Source: Edaphochlamys debaryana (lineage: Eukaryota > Chlorophyta > Chlorophyceae > Chlamydomonadales). From it: a stretch of DNA of 64,000 nucleotides. Below, piece after piece: positions 33,525-49,282 of this stretch (its first letter is position 1; every line of letters begins with the position of its first letter). A program made the position numbers and the translations under genes. Under the pieces are notes generated by a model. The model was not told the origin of the DNA and made no database searches. It was given only the letters and a program-made list of their open reading frames with translations. The stretch spans positions 186,001 through 250,000 of the forward strand of contig JAEHOE010000097.1 of NCBI GenBank assembly GCA_016858145.1. Direction: 5' to 3'.

Positions 33525-36500
33525 ATGGCTGATCTCACCCACGACCTGTCGGGCGACCCCACGGCCCCGCTCATCGCCCCGGAGAGCCCCAAGGCCCAGG
33601 ATGCGGGGGTGATGGGCGCCTACGGCGGCGGCGGTCACCACCGGCCGCCCGGCGAGGCCGGACACGTGCGCACGCTGGGCCTGCTGCCACTGGTGACGCT
33701 GATCTTCTTTGAGGTCAGCGGAGGGCCCTTCGGAACAGAGGTGAGCCAACTGCGGAGGTATGGGGAGGTATGGGGTTGGGGCTCAGCTGCTGGAGTGGTC
33801 TGGGCGGCAAGTGGGGAGCAAGGCGGGCAGCAGGGTTGAGTCGGTGGAGGAGGAGGAATAGCTCGTAGGGAGCTGGTCAGTCACCGGGGGTGCTGACGGA
33901 ACCGCGCGACCGCCCGACCCACATCACATACCGGTATGCTGGAGCCCACGAACCCTCCTCCGCCCCCACCGCCGCCTCCGCCCAATCCCTGTCAGGACGC
34001 TGTGTCCGCCGCGGGCCCGCTGCTGACCATCCTGGGCTTCCTCATCTTCCCGCTGCTGTGGTCGGTGCCCGAGGCACTCATCACGGCGGAGCTGGCCACG
34101 GCCTTCCCGGAGAACAGGTGGGGGCGGGGTAGGGGGTGGGGCCCATCCCGGCTGGGATTTGGGCGTGGTAACGTGGGCAAGGCAGGGCCTCACGCATCCC
34201 TGTTCGACGTGGTGACCTCCCGCCCTGACCCGCTTCCGCCCTGCTGGCGCCCTGCCAACCCCTGTCGCTCCCTTCCTTCCCCCTCCTAGCGGCTACGTGG
34301 CCTGGGTGACGGCCGCGTTCGGCCCCTTCTGGGGCTTCCAGGAGGGGCTGTGGTCCTGGATCTCGGGCGTCACGGACAACTCGCTGTACCCCGTCATGCT
34401 GGCGGCCAACATGCAGATCTTCGTACCGCAGCTGGAGTCGGGCTGGCCGCGGTAGTGAGTCGGGCGCTGGCGCTGGCTTGGATGGGGAATAGGGGGTAGC
34501 GGCATGTGTGTGGGATGTGTGTGGGGTGGTGGGATGAAGGTGAGGCGGGGTGGAAAGGGTTGCGCGCCGGGGGTTCGGGTGGGGCTTGCAGCTGAACGGT
34601 TTGACTGGCACTTGCCAGCAGGAAGCTGTCGGAAGCTGGCTGGGGCCCTGCCCTGAGGCCGTCCATCCCCTCCGATCCTTTTCGCTTTCCCCCTTTCCCT
34701 CTCCCCAGCGTCTTCCTCGTGGGCATGTCGCTGCTGCTGTCGTGGCTCAACTACCGCGGCCTCACGGTGGTGGGGCACGCCGTGGTGACGTCCACGCTGG
34801 CCATCCTGCTGCCCTTCGGCGTGCTGTGCCTGCTGTGCATCCCGCACGTCAACGTGAGGCGGGGCGGCGGGCGGGAGGGGCGGAGGGTGCGGGGTGTGGC
34901 GGTGATGGAGGGGGGGGGGGCGAGGGGGGCGCAGAAAGTTGCGCAGACCCGGAAAAGCGAAGAGCAAGGTGTCCCGGCTAGGACCCCCCGGTGTGGTAGG
35001 CTGGTGGCAGGGCGCTGTGTGACCCTGCGTCCGCATCTGGATGCCCTTCCCTGCCCTCCCCCGCTCAGGTGTCCAACTACAAGCAGGTGGACTGGGCGAC
35101 GGTGGATTGGTCCACCTTCCTGAACGTCATGTTCTGGTGGGTGCAGGGGCTGGCTGCAGGGGCTTGGTGCAGGGGCCTTGGAGGCTGGAGCATTCTATGA
35201 AGCCTGCTCTACACGGCGCGCACCCCAAACCCGCCCTCCCCCCCGTCGTGCCCGCTGAAGGCCAAGCGGCCCCCCTCCTCCCCGTCCTTCCTTGCCCCTC
35301 GGCTCTCCAACTCTTCAACAACCACCCCCTCCCCTCCCCTACCCTACCCCCCCTCCCCTTCCCTACCCCCCCCCCCCCAGGAACCTCAACTACTGGGACA
35401 GCGTGTCCACCCTGGCGGGGGAGGTGCGCAACCCCGGCCGCACCTTCCCCCGCGCGCTGCTGCTGGCCGTGGGCCTGGTCGTGGCCATGTACCTGCTGCC
35501 CACGCTGGCGGCGCTGGGGGTGGTGGCGGAGCCGGGGGACTGGACGCTGGGGTACTACGGCACGGTGGCGCAGCAGGTGGGGCGAATGAGAGGGGGTGAG
35601 GGGGTGATTGAAGCTGATAAGGGGGTGAGGGGGTGGAGGCCGCGTTGGGGGGGTGGAGAAGAAGAGGGGGAGCATGGGGTACTACGGCACCGTGGCGCAG
35701 CAGGTGGGGTGTGTGGGGGTGAGGGTGTGTGTGGGGGTGGGGGGGAAGGGAGGGAGTGGGTGGTGGCGGGGAGGTGGGGCGGCGTATGGGGAGGGGGCGG
35801 GCAGAGGCGAAGGGTGGAAGGGAGTGGGGGAGGGAGGGGAGCGCTGGGGATGGGAGCTGGTTCATTCGAGCGCGCTCGGGGCTCGGAGGAGGACGACGAG
35901 GGCCCGAAGTGCGGTGGGGTGCTGTGGCTTGAGAGCCGAGGAGCCCACGTGGGCCTGAGGGCGCGCGGAGCGGAGCCCTCGGGCACCCCACCAGCACCCA
36001 CAGCCTCACCACCCTGCCTGCTCCCCCCCCCGCTGCAGGTGGGCGGGCCCTGGCTGGCGGCCTGGATCGTGGTGGCGGCTGCCTGCTCGCAGATCGGGCA
36101 GTACCAGGCAGAGATGGCGTCCGACTCGTACCAGGTACGGCAGGGCGCCGTACACCCTACCGTATGCAGCGTCAGCCATCTGCCACCGCCGGGGGATGTC
36201 CTTGCACGTCTTCCTTCCCCCGTGCCCTTGCACCCCACCCCCTCCCCTCCCCACCTCCCCTCCCGTCCACCCCCCACAGGTCCAGGGAATGGCAGAGCGC
36301 GGCTTCCTGCCCCGCGCGCTGGGCCGCCGCTCGCGGCACGGCACGCCCGTGTACGGCATCGCGCTGAGCTCGCTGGGTGTGCTGTGCCTGGCGAGCATGT
36401 CGTTCGTGGAGATCGTGACGCTGCTCAACGCCATCTACTGCCTGGCGGAGCTGCTCGAGTTCGCTGCCTACATCTGGCTGCGAGTCAAGCGCCCGGCCAT

Positions 36501-37439
36501 GCCCCGCCCCTACAAGTGCGTCCAGCCCTTGCCATGCTGACCCCGCCATGCCTCTGCTTCTACTCCACCTATCCACCTATCCTTGCAATTAAGGCTATTA
36601 GCCTGAGACCCTGCAAGGGCCTGGCCGCCCACCCTCCCCGGTCCATTGGCCTACCATGTCCTGTCAGTAACTGGATGCCCCCCATCCTCAACTCATCCCT
36701 ATGGCGCCCTCCCTCTCCACCCGCTTCCCCGCTTCAGGGTGCCGCTGCCCGTGTGGGGCCTGGTGCTCATGCTGCTGCCCGCCTCTGCCCTGCTGCTGGT
36801 GGTGCTTGCCATGCCCTTCCTGGCGCGGGACTGGCGCACCATCGCCTGGACCGGGGGCGCGGTGGCGCTGGGCTTCACCATGTACCCCGCGCTGCAGGTG
36901 CGGGCGCGAGGCCGCGGGGGGGGGGTGCGGGAGCGGGGAGCGGGCAGGGAGGAGGGGTGGGGGTGGGGGGGCGGTGTGGCTCGCTGGGGGAGGAGGTGTC
37001 CGCCCGCTACCTGCGTGGTGTTGACGAGGGCCTCAGCCAGGGGTTGTGAGCGGCGGGATCAGGTTGCAGAGGGCTTATGTATTCGTGCCAGGGCCTGATC
37101 ACGCCGAGCACGGCAGGGGGCCAGCTGGTGCAAGTGCCCGAGGACTTCGATGCCGCGCATACCAACACACGACACCCGATACTCAACACCCGACATCCAA
37201 TACCCGTTCCCGCACCGCAGCTGGCCAAGACGCGGGGCTGGCTGGAGTTCGAGGCGGGCGGCATCCACTTCGACTGCGCCGGCATCTACGAGGAACCCGC
37301 CGGTGGCCCAACCGCTAACGGCCACACCAACGGTGTCAACGGTCACCATGCGCCGACGGCTGCCGACGCCGCGCCACCCGTTGTGGTGCAGCCCGGAGCT
37401 GAGGAGGTGGCCCCCCTGCTGGGACCCAAGCCCCAGTAG
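33525..37439 (+). CDS. APC-superfamily transporter, plant LAT/PUT (polyamine/amino acid) type
   Basis: Ten exons join in phase to 583 residues: 33525–33740, 33996–34117, 34290–34454, 34709–34853, 35069–35136, 35381–35576, 36039–36134, 36280–36515, 36738–36897 and 37092–37439. The first membrane segment has [13 protein letters not shown], the Gly-rich signature of plant polyamine-uptake/L-type transporters. Further features are [60 protein letters not shown] (a conserved cytoplasmic loop) and [20 protein letters not shown]. About 12 hydrophobic segments are visible. These proteins take up polyamines, some amino acids and related cations by proton coupling. Substrate and membrane cannot be read from sequence. 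The tail (residues about 469–583) is hydrophilic and ends with an acidic LLGPKPQ stretch. A direct repeat near 37160–37205 could instead be a small intron. Confidence 0.9.
35549..35712. repeat. exon-end duplication inside a transporter intron
   Basis: The last bases of exon 6 with donor (GGGTACTACGGCAC..GTGGCGCAGCAGGTGGGG, about 35550–35583) recur at about 35675–35708 with one mismatch in the core. The copy keeps YYGTVAQQ and a GT donor, 125 bases into the intron. Confidence 0.8.
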
Positions 37440-38668
37440 ATAGGGAGTGGGGACCCGTCCCTGGGGAGGAAGGGCACGGAAAGTGTGGGTGCTCAAATGG
37501 AGTGTGCATTAGATATGTAGATGTCTCTCGAGCGTAGTTGTGCAAGGGAGCCAACCCCGAGCGGTGTCTTGGTGCCGGGCACAGTACTTACGCCCCATTA
37601 GGCGAGGACCGGGGCCCGGGGACGAGGGGCAGGGGCCATTTGCGACGGCGCCAACGTGTTTTGCTGGCGGGCATAGTGTCGCCGTACGACGGCTTGGTAG
37701 GGCCGCTTGGGCTCTGCCTTGTCAAGGTGTATGCAGGTGTGTAGCACGGGATTGTGGTGTTGCTTTGGTGTGATGCAGCTTGCGCCTGCGGTTGGGCGCG
37801 GGCTGGTTACGTGTTGGTCATTAACCACGAAACTTGGTGCAGGATGCCCGCACAGTCACTCGAGAGTGTTCGCATACTAGGGCTAGATCAGGCCAGGGGG
37901 CATGGGACGCTGCTGCTGAGGATGAGGATGCTGCTGCTGCTGCTGCTGCTGCGGATGCCTGGCACTTTGCAAAGCCCAGCTAGGTACGGTAGTGCCACTT
38001 TGCGCGAGGACGACTCGTACCAGGTGCTCTTGCCAGTAGGTCTCTCATGCATTCTTGACAAGTCTTGCGAGTCTGGGGAGTTCAGGGCTCTGCGGTGCGG
38101 TGCGGACGGCCCCGCTCCAGTCCTGCCGGCTTCGCGGTGAGGAAAACAGTCACCCTTGTTGCGGGCTATTTCTTTCATGGTGCGCCGCTTCTCGCCATCA
38201 GCTTCCCTGGCTAGGGCGTGGGGCTGGGGCAGGGCCGAGCCTTAGGCAGCCGTTTGTCCGGCGCAGGGGGTGTGCAGGGTGCTGGGTCCTGGGTGGCTTG
38301 CATGTCGACCCTCCGCACATGCTTTCGAGCATGCCGGGAACTTGCTTCTTGAAGTGCACTGATTGACACGGACACGACGAGTTGTTGTAGTTCCGGTGGG
38401 CTTGCTTCAAGTCAGGCGGGAGTGCATCGCCATGCTCGGTGTGGCTGCGGGATGCGGGCTAAGTTGCTTTGCGAGCGCTGTGCAAGAGGTATTGTCGCCC
38501 GCGGAGGCCTGGGGAAGACGTTGCGGGCATTGCTGGACGTAGCCCGCGCAATGGTGGCTGCTCCGTGGGACTGCTGTAACCTGTCCGGGAGAGATTGTAG
38601 CCTGCTTGCGGGACACTCTGGTGAGGTATGGCAGGTAGCATACGTTCAAGACCCCGGGGTACTTCCAA

Positions 38669-38700
38669 CAGCTCAACAACCCTCCACTCAAGAGTCCCCC
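38669..38700. repeat. 32-bp direct repeat, copy 1
   Basis: CAGCTCAACAACCCTCCACT and following bases recur at 39100–39131 with one mismatch. A nearby GGCAGGTAGCATA also occurs twice (about 38631 and 38709). Confidence 0.75.
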
Positions 38701-38807
38701 GCAGATGTGGCAGGTAGCATATTGGCACTAGCCGCGAGCGCTGGGACCAGCGGGAGAGAGACCAGCTGGGCACCGCAAACTTACAAAGACTTATGTTGGC
38801 AAGGCAC

Positions 38808-38853
38808 CCATAGCCCAAGCCCAAGCCCAAGCCCTCGCACCCATAGCCCAAGC
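38808..38853. repeat. CCCAAG/CCCATAG short tandem array
   Basis: Alternating CCCATAG and CCCAAG units with one interruption. Non-coding. Confidence 0.7.
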
Positions 38854-38946
38854 CCTTACTCCACCTCTCTCTCACTTCTTTCACTAGCACCTCGTGCCAC
38901 AGCATAGCCACGCGCCCAGCCCAGCCCTCGTCACCGCTAGCTACGA

Positions 38947-39061
38947 TTCAGTCCGTGCGCTGTGGGGCGTAGTGCTTGATTGCGCGGCCCCAGTGCTGCC
39001 CGGCCTCGCGGGGTTCGGGGCTCAGCCCTTTTCCCTGTCCTGAGGGACAGACACCCTTGTT
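38947..39061. repeat. dispersed ~116-bp repeat, copy 2
   Basis: Same orientation as and nearly identical to 29216–29332, 9.7 kb away. It ends in the same CACCCTTGTT. Confidence 0.85.
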
Positions 39062-39099
39062 AACTTGAGAATGGGGTTCTGGTTCCTGGTTCCTTTCAT

Positions 39100-39131
39100 C
39101 AGCTCAACAACCCTCCACGCAAGAGTCCCCC
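39100..39131. repeat. 32-bp direct repeat, copy 2
   Basis: Partner of 38669–38700, lying about 40 bases beyond the second copy of the ~116-bp repeat. Confidence 0.75.
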
Positions 39132-39463
39132 TCACTTAAAACTAGTCTAACAACCGGTACTACTTCGCCTTTCGGACGCTTACTATGCTGACCCATGCTT
39201 CCAACAACGCTGCCTCGTTCGGCAGCCCTTCTACCCGTAGGCGTCCACCCGTAGGCGTCCATCAACAGAATCATGCCGGCACAACAGAACATGTCCCGAC
39301 ATGTCCCGAACTGCTGTTCGCACCTCGTGCGGTGCGTGGACGCAGCAGCCTGCCCCCTGAGGCCACCCTGAGTTCTACGGTTCGCTATCACTCTTCGAAC
39401 TCTCCTTCAAGGCTCTCCCTCTCACTGCCTGACCCTGGAGTCTGCGCCGCCCCTTGCTAGAAG

Positions 39464-39507
39464 AGGCCCGGCGACGACACGTGGAAGTCCATGTCCGTCC
39501 ACATGCA
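39464..39507. repeat. stray copy of the ML gene's terminal exon
   Basis: It matches 39564–39609 with few differences, exactly 100 bases downstream of the gene's 3' end. Read on the minus strand it repeats the last coding residues (DMDFHVSSPGLF). Confidence 0.75.
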
Positions 39508-39556
39508 ACCTAGCACTGCCTAGCCCACGGCTCTGCGCCAGCCTCTATGCCACCCC

Positions 39557-40815
39557 TCACGAAAACAGGCCGGGAGATGACACGTGGAAGTCCATGTCCA
39601 CACACATGAAGCGGCGGCCCTGCGCGTCCTCGCCCAGGATCTGCAGCGAGTAGGGCCCCGGCGGCGCCAGCACGGGCAGCTTGGGGGCCACGTGGAGCGC
39701 GAAGGGGCCGCCCGCGACCAGGGGGCAGGCCACAGCGTCGCACAGCGCCGACTCGTAACTGCCAGTTGGGGGATGGCAAAGGGCACAGCAGAGCTGTCAG
39801 GAGCCGTCCTCGAGCCGTCTGGGAGACGGATGCGGACACGTTCTAACGCTCCTCCATGACATCTAGCCCACCTTGCCGCTGCCGAAGCATACATAACTTT
39901 TAAAGACAGCCGGCTACGCCACTCAGACTTGCAGCATAGCAAGGCATAGCAAGGCAGCACAAGCAGATGGGCCCCCATCCCGCCCCCCGCCCACTCACCC
40001 GTACACGTGCACGCCGTGGTAGAAGACGCTCACGCTGAGCTTGCCGCCGGGCGTGGCCACGGGGGATGCGCCCGTGATGTTGACCGTCATGGTGCGGCCG
40101 TGCCTGGTGGGGGGGGGACCGGGGCGTTGGGGCGAGGGTCGAATGGGGGGCGCATGGGTGGGATGAGGGAGGCACATGGCAGGCTGTGCAGTTTCGCTCT
40201 GCGGCACCGAAGCCGCTAAAAGGGACCAGGCATTGTGTACCGCTTCCCCGCTGCGCACCTGGGCGGGTCGGGGTCCAGGGTGACGCTGTCGGGCAGAAGC
40301 TGCGGCACGTCCGGCGGGCCCCCGCCGCACACCCTCCAGCTCATGGTCCCGCCCACGCGGCCCTTCCCGCTGGACCGCCCCCGCGGGCGGCCGGGCCCGG
40401 GCCCAGCGGCATGAGCACTGCCGCCGGGGCCGGAGGGGGCGCTGGTGAGGCCTCGGCCGGAGGTGGAGGCGTGGAGGTCCTGCCTGGCCGCCGCGGACGG
40501 GTCACGGTTCGCTGCAGAGGGCTCCTGGCTGCGGGCTGCCGCTGCGACCACCTGGGGCTTCGTGTGGACGCCGTGGGGCGCGGCGATGACGCTGGGGACT
40601 GGCCTGGTGGTAGCTGGGCCGGCCGCGCCGGCGGGAGCTCCTCGAGTCGAAAGCATATGCTCGAGCCGAATCACCGCGGCAGTGGCCGCGTCAGCTGAAG
40701 GCGCGCAGAGGGACAGCAGGAGCAGGAGGGGTATGCCCGCGCGCCACGAGAGCTGGTGGGATGTGCGGTGGATGGGTGCCACGTCGCTGCACCGTAGCCC
40801 GCCCGGATCTCGCAT
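39557..40815 (-). CDS. ML-domain (NPC2-like) lipid-binding protein
   Basis: Three exons join in phase to 287 residues: 40815–40259, 40103–39999 and 39758–39557. I chose ATG 40815 because it gives a signal-anchor-like start: a basic/polar leader, then GIPLLLLLSLCA and a small-residue site. An in-frame extension upstream also exists. Residues about 45–150 are a disordered Ala/Gly/Pro-rich linker. The C-terminal ~130 residues fit the ML fold: SWRVCGGG, a short strand TMTVNITG, a second strand KLSVSVFYHGVHVYG, ALCDAVACPLVAGG, GPYSLQILGEDAQGRRFMC. Cys163, Cys227, Cys232 and Cys273 are the expected disulphide cysteines. ML proteins bind sterols or phospholipids in the secretory or vacuolar lumen. 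The ligand is unknown here. The gene is divergent from the DNA ligase. Confidence 0.8.
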
Positions 40816-41403
40816 ACCAGGCGCTCTAGCAAAGCAGAACGAGCTCCGCTGGCCGCGTGCTGTAGCGCCGGTGCGCCGGTGCTTGCGTGTGCGGTGACGC
40901 AAGCAAACCCTAACGCGTCTTGCGCGGCTGGACCTCAATTCGACCGACCTACTTGGTGCTTACAGATATGTTCAAGCCGGCGCCAATTGGCGCGGCGTCA
41001 GGAGGCTTCTGGCGGGCTCTGTCGGGACGTGGAAATTGCGTTTGGTGGGCCTAGAGCCGCGTAGTTTGCGATTGAGACGAATGGGTTGCTGGCTAGCAGG
41101 AAGAACAGGAAATAGCAGCGGGCTGAGCAAGGACCGGCCTGGATCGCGCGCAATTGGCCCTCGCGGGTCATGTCGCTCTGCATCTCACCGGCGCGCCCGT
41201 CCGCATTCCCGCGAAGAAACGCGCGGCTCATAAGACCAACGACATGGCCCTCTTCACCACGCATACTCACGGAGTCAAACATAACAAGAATGAGGCTTTC
41301 CTCGACGACCGCGACAACATGCTGCTCGAGGCGCTCGTGCGCTCGCTCGAACGCTGTAGGGTGTGACGTGCAGTTGGCAGCAGGCCCTGGCCGGCGATCC
41401 GCA
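40816..41403. promoter_or_regulatory. upstream region of a divergent gene pair
   Basis: 588 bases between the ATG of the ML-domain gene (−) and the ATG of the DNA ligase (+). It should include both promoters. No distinctive element was recognised. Confidence 0.45.
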
Positions 41404-46452
<5,049 letters not shown>

Positions 46453-47193
46453 GGATGCTGTGCTGATGAGCCGCGAGGATGGGCTGCAGAGTGGTATCGC
46501 CGGTGGTTGCGAGGGGGTCCCGGCAGCTATGTCTCGCCGGAGGGTTTGACAGACGCCTGACAAGTGCACCGCCTCACGGAGTGCGGGAACGTTTAAATGC
46601 ATTCGAGCCGTGTCGCGGGCTGGTGGGCAGGTGGTAACGCGGCAGTAACGGCGTAATTGGGAAACGGAGGACGCTCAACTGGTTTTGCGGAGCACCTGAA
46701 CATGACATGACGAGGCTTAGACCTGGCTTAGACACGGCACCGCAGGCCAAAACCGCTTCGACAACTGCACGATATGGCACCTGATGGTTCGCGATTGCGG
46801 ACCTTGGGGTCCAGGCGGTGTCGGGTGATCACTTTGTTAAACGACCACATGTCTGAGCCAGCATGTCCCGATTGCCGGCATGCGCGCCTTCGCCTTTGCG
46901 CATCGGGCCCTGTGTGGCTTTGCGCGAGTCTATAGACCAGATCTCTAAGGCCCGCGAGCTACGGGGTGACGCGGGGCGGCGTTAGCAGGACGCGGGCGCG
47001 GCAGGGCGCGGCCTTACTCATGTACGGCGATGTGCCCGCGGGCGCACATAAGCAAGCCTGGGCTCCTTCTGCCATCACACCACTACCCAGACAGCGACTT
47101 CATACCAAGCCCGATACAGCTCACAGGCCACCTCGACTTCCATAGGAGCCACGAAGCTTGCCACACCCCATCTAGGACACAGGATCCCGCAGG
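46453..47193. other. intergenic region, ligase 3' UTR and next promoter
   Basis: No gene. The ligase stop overlaps a TGTAA, too early to be its polyadenylation signal. A CACATAAG near 47044–47051, about 145 bases before the next ATG, is a weak TATA-like candidate. Confidence 0.4.
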
Positions 47194-48389
47194 ATGTTCG
47201 CGCCGTCCCAGAACACGGTCGTGCCCTACCCGGTCGCAGCACCGGCACAGACCGTCGGAGCTTATCCGCAGCCCGCGATGGCCGCTGGAGGACCGGTCTA
47301 CCAGCAGATGCAGCAGATGCAAGCCCCCGCTCCGGGCTACGGCTACCAGCAGATGCCGCAAATGGCTCCCATGCCACAGTACGCCGCCCCGATGCAGCAG
47401 GTTCCGATGAACACGCCGATGGCGGTCATGCAGGCGCAGATGGTGCCGATGGCTGCCCAACCCAAGGCTCCCGAGCCCGAGGCCACCGCCTGGGAGGGCG
47501 CCATCAACGTCTGCATGGGACCATGCTGCTGTGACAGTGAGTCGCGAGAGTCCGGGACGGTTTCCGGGCTCGTCACGCGCCCGACATGCGGGTCGCCGAC
47601 ATGCAGCGGCTCGATTTTGGTGTGTAGGCTAAACCACGACGATAGCGGGGCCCCGATATGATGCACTCTCACTCGCTACTAGCACGCAGCTTTTCTCGCG
47701 ACGGCTCACGCTACCCCCTCTCCACATCCCGGGACCTCGATGTGCACCTCCGCCCCGCAGACAAGTACACCGTGACCAACCACAAGATTGAGATGGTGGA
47801 GACCACGGGCTGCTGCGCAACGCAGACCGACGTCTACCCGATGAACACGCTGAGAGATGTAAAGGTCACCACGGACTGCTGCACCGCCACGGTGAGCGGG
47901 CTCGGGCGGGGGTCCTGTTGCGGCGCTGCACGTAGCATCGACGGAGGCCCAGGGTGGGGCGGCTCTCTTGCCTGGCTTAGGAGTCAAAGCCGGGCGGGGG
48001 CCGCGGGGCTGGCACTTACACCATGGGGGCTGCAACCATACTTGAGAGACCCTGGTCATCCAGGCCAAGGCCCCCACGTGACAAGCAGACCCCGAAATCC
48101 GTGGCACCCGTCCCCCCCTTAACCCCCTTCAGGTGACCTTCGTCGCCAACGGTCAGCCGCGCAGCATCGAGGGCTGCGGCGCCCCCGCAAAGGACAGCAT
48201 CCAGGCCCTCTTCCAAGTGCTCAAGAAGGCAAGCACGGCATGCTGGGCTGGCAGGGGCAGCTGGCGAGGGCTGGCATTTATCAGGGCGAGCTCTTCTAAT
48301 AAGAGACCCTCTTGACCCTTGTCCACTACCATCTGAACTCACGTCCGTGCCACCCCGGGACCGCCAATCCGCAGCTGGCCGGCCAGTGA
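47194..48389 (+). CDS. small protein: Gln/Met/Pro-rich head, Cys-rich PH-like tail
   Basis: Exons 47194–47536, 47761–47891, 48133–48228 and 48375–48389 give 194 residues. Residues 1–100 are Gln/Met/Pro/Ala-rich (QQMQQMQAPAPGYGYQQM). Residues 105–194 are compact and Cys-rich: INVCMGPCCCDNKYTVTNHK, MNTLRDVKVTTDCC, SIEGCGAPAKDSIQALFQVL. The strand pattern and YTVTN...LRDVKV layout recall bacterial-type PH-like domains, an inference. Many paired cysteines suggest metal binding, lipidation or a redox role, but none can be proved. The last junction needs a GC–AG intron (AAG|GCAAGC to GCAG|CTG) and ends LAGQ. Reading straight through instead gives a stop at 48315 with a non-conserved-looking tail. 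A possible TGTAA signal is at 49012. No signal peptide was seen. Confidence 0.75.
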
Positions 48390-49282
48390 TCACTCGGCCC
48401 CTGGAGCTAGCAGACTACTGTGTGACTCTTCACCTGCCAGTGCCTGACAACTTCAACCGTCAAGGACAAGCGCCATGCACGCTCGCCCTGGACTCGGGCA
48501 GTACCCCTTTAAACCCTTGGACCCCCCCCGCGGCCCCAGCGTGCACTTGACGCTGGGCCCGGCGAGCATTGTGACTAGGGAGACTAGTGACGTGCACAAC
48601 GGCTAGCATAAATAAAGCGCCCAGCAGCAAAACCTGCGAGGCCGCCCTTCACTTGGCAATTGCCAGTACTGCTTCCGCTGTGCATGCATCTACACCGTTC
48701 TGCAACTCTGCATGCATCTTACTAGGGTAGACCCATCCTGACAACGATGTGCCCCCTTCGGACCGAGGCATGCTATCGTATGTTGCGTATCTAATTGAGG
48801 ATTCGATGGGTCCATTCATCGTTAGACTGTCCCTTCATGATGGGAGCAGAGGGCGGGCAACCAACAAAGGTGGTTCGTGCCGGGAGGCGGGCTGCCCACC
48901 ATTATTTGTGAACATTACGGTGCCATGCTATTGCGTCTCAGTATTATTTATCCATTGTCAATCTTCCTTGACGGGGCAGCTCTTTCGAGACCCATGCCGG
49001 TACTGGTAAACTGTAAGGTCCCGCGGACTTGGAGCCGCACAACCCAGGCTCCCAAAGCAGCCTCCGGTCCGCCGATGGCCCCCCAACAAAGTCTCTAACA
49101 TACAGCCCAGCAGCACACGCCCCCTTGCGCTTGCCAAGAACGCCGCGTGCTTGTATGTGTTCATGTTACCCTCCGCTGACCGTGCTGCGCCGTCCCTCAC
49201 CCGGCCCCGCTATCCGTCGGTCCTTGGACTGTCCCCGCATTACGTTGTCCTGGTTCCATGCATGGTAGGACCCAGCTCCGCC
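48390..49282. other. convergent intergenic region
   Basis: Space between the small Cys-rich gene (+) and the tandem-BRCT gene (−). It is lower in GC than the genes around it, and no open frame is credible. Confidence 0.5.
49012..49016 (+). terminator. possible polyadenylation signal TGTAA
   Basis: TGTAA 620 bases past the stop of the small Cys-rich gene. The distance is long but not unusual for algal 3' UTRs. Chance is possible. Confidence 0.35.

Larger units (their letters stand above)
37440..39556. other. gene-free, repeat-rich region
   Basis: Convergent space between the transporter (+) and the ML-domain gene (−). It contains a CTG triplet run near 37930–37951, the ~116-bp repeat copy, a pair of 32-bp repeats, a CCCAAG array and a stray copy of the ML gene's last exon. 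No credible gene. Confidence 0.6.
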
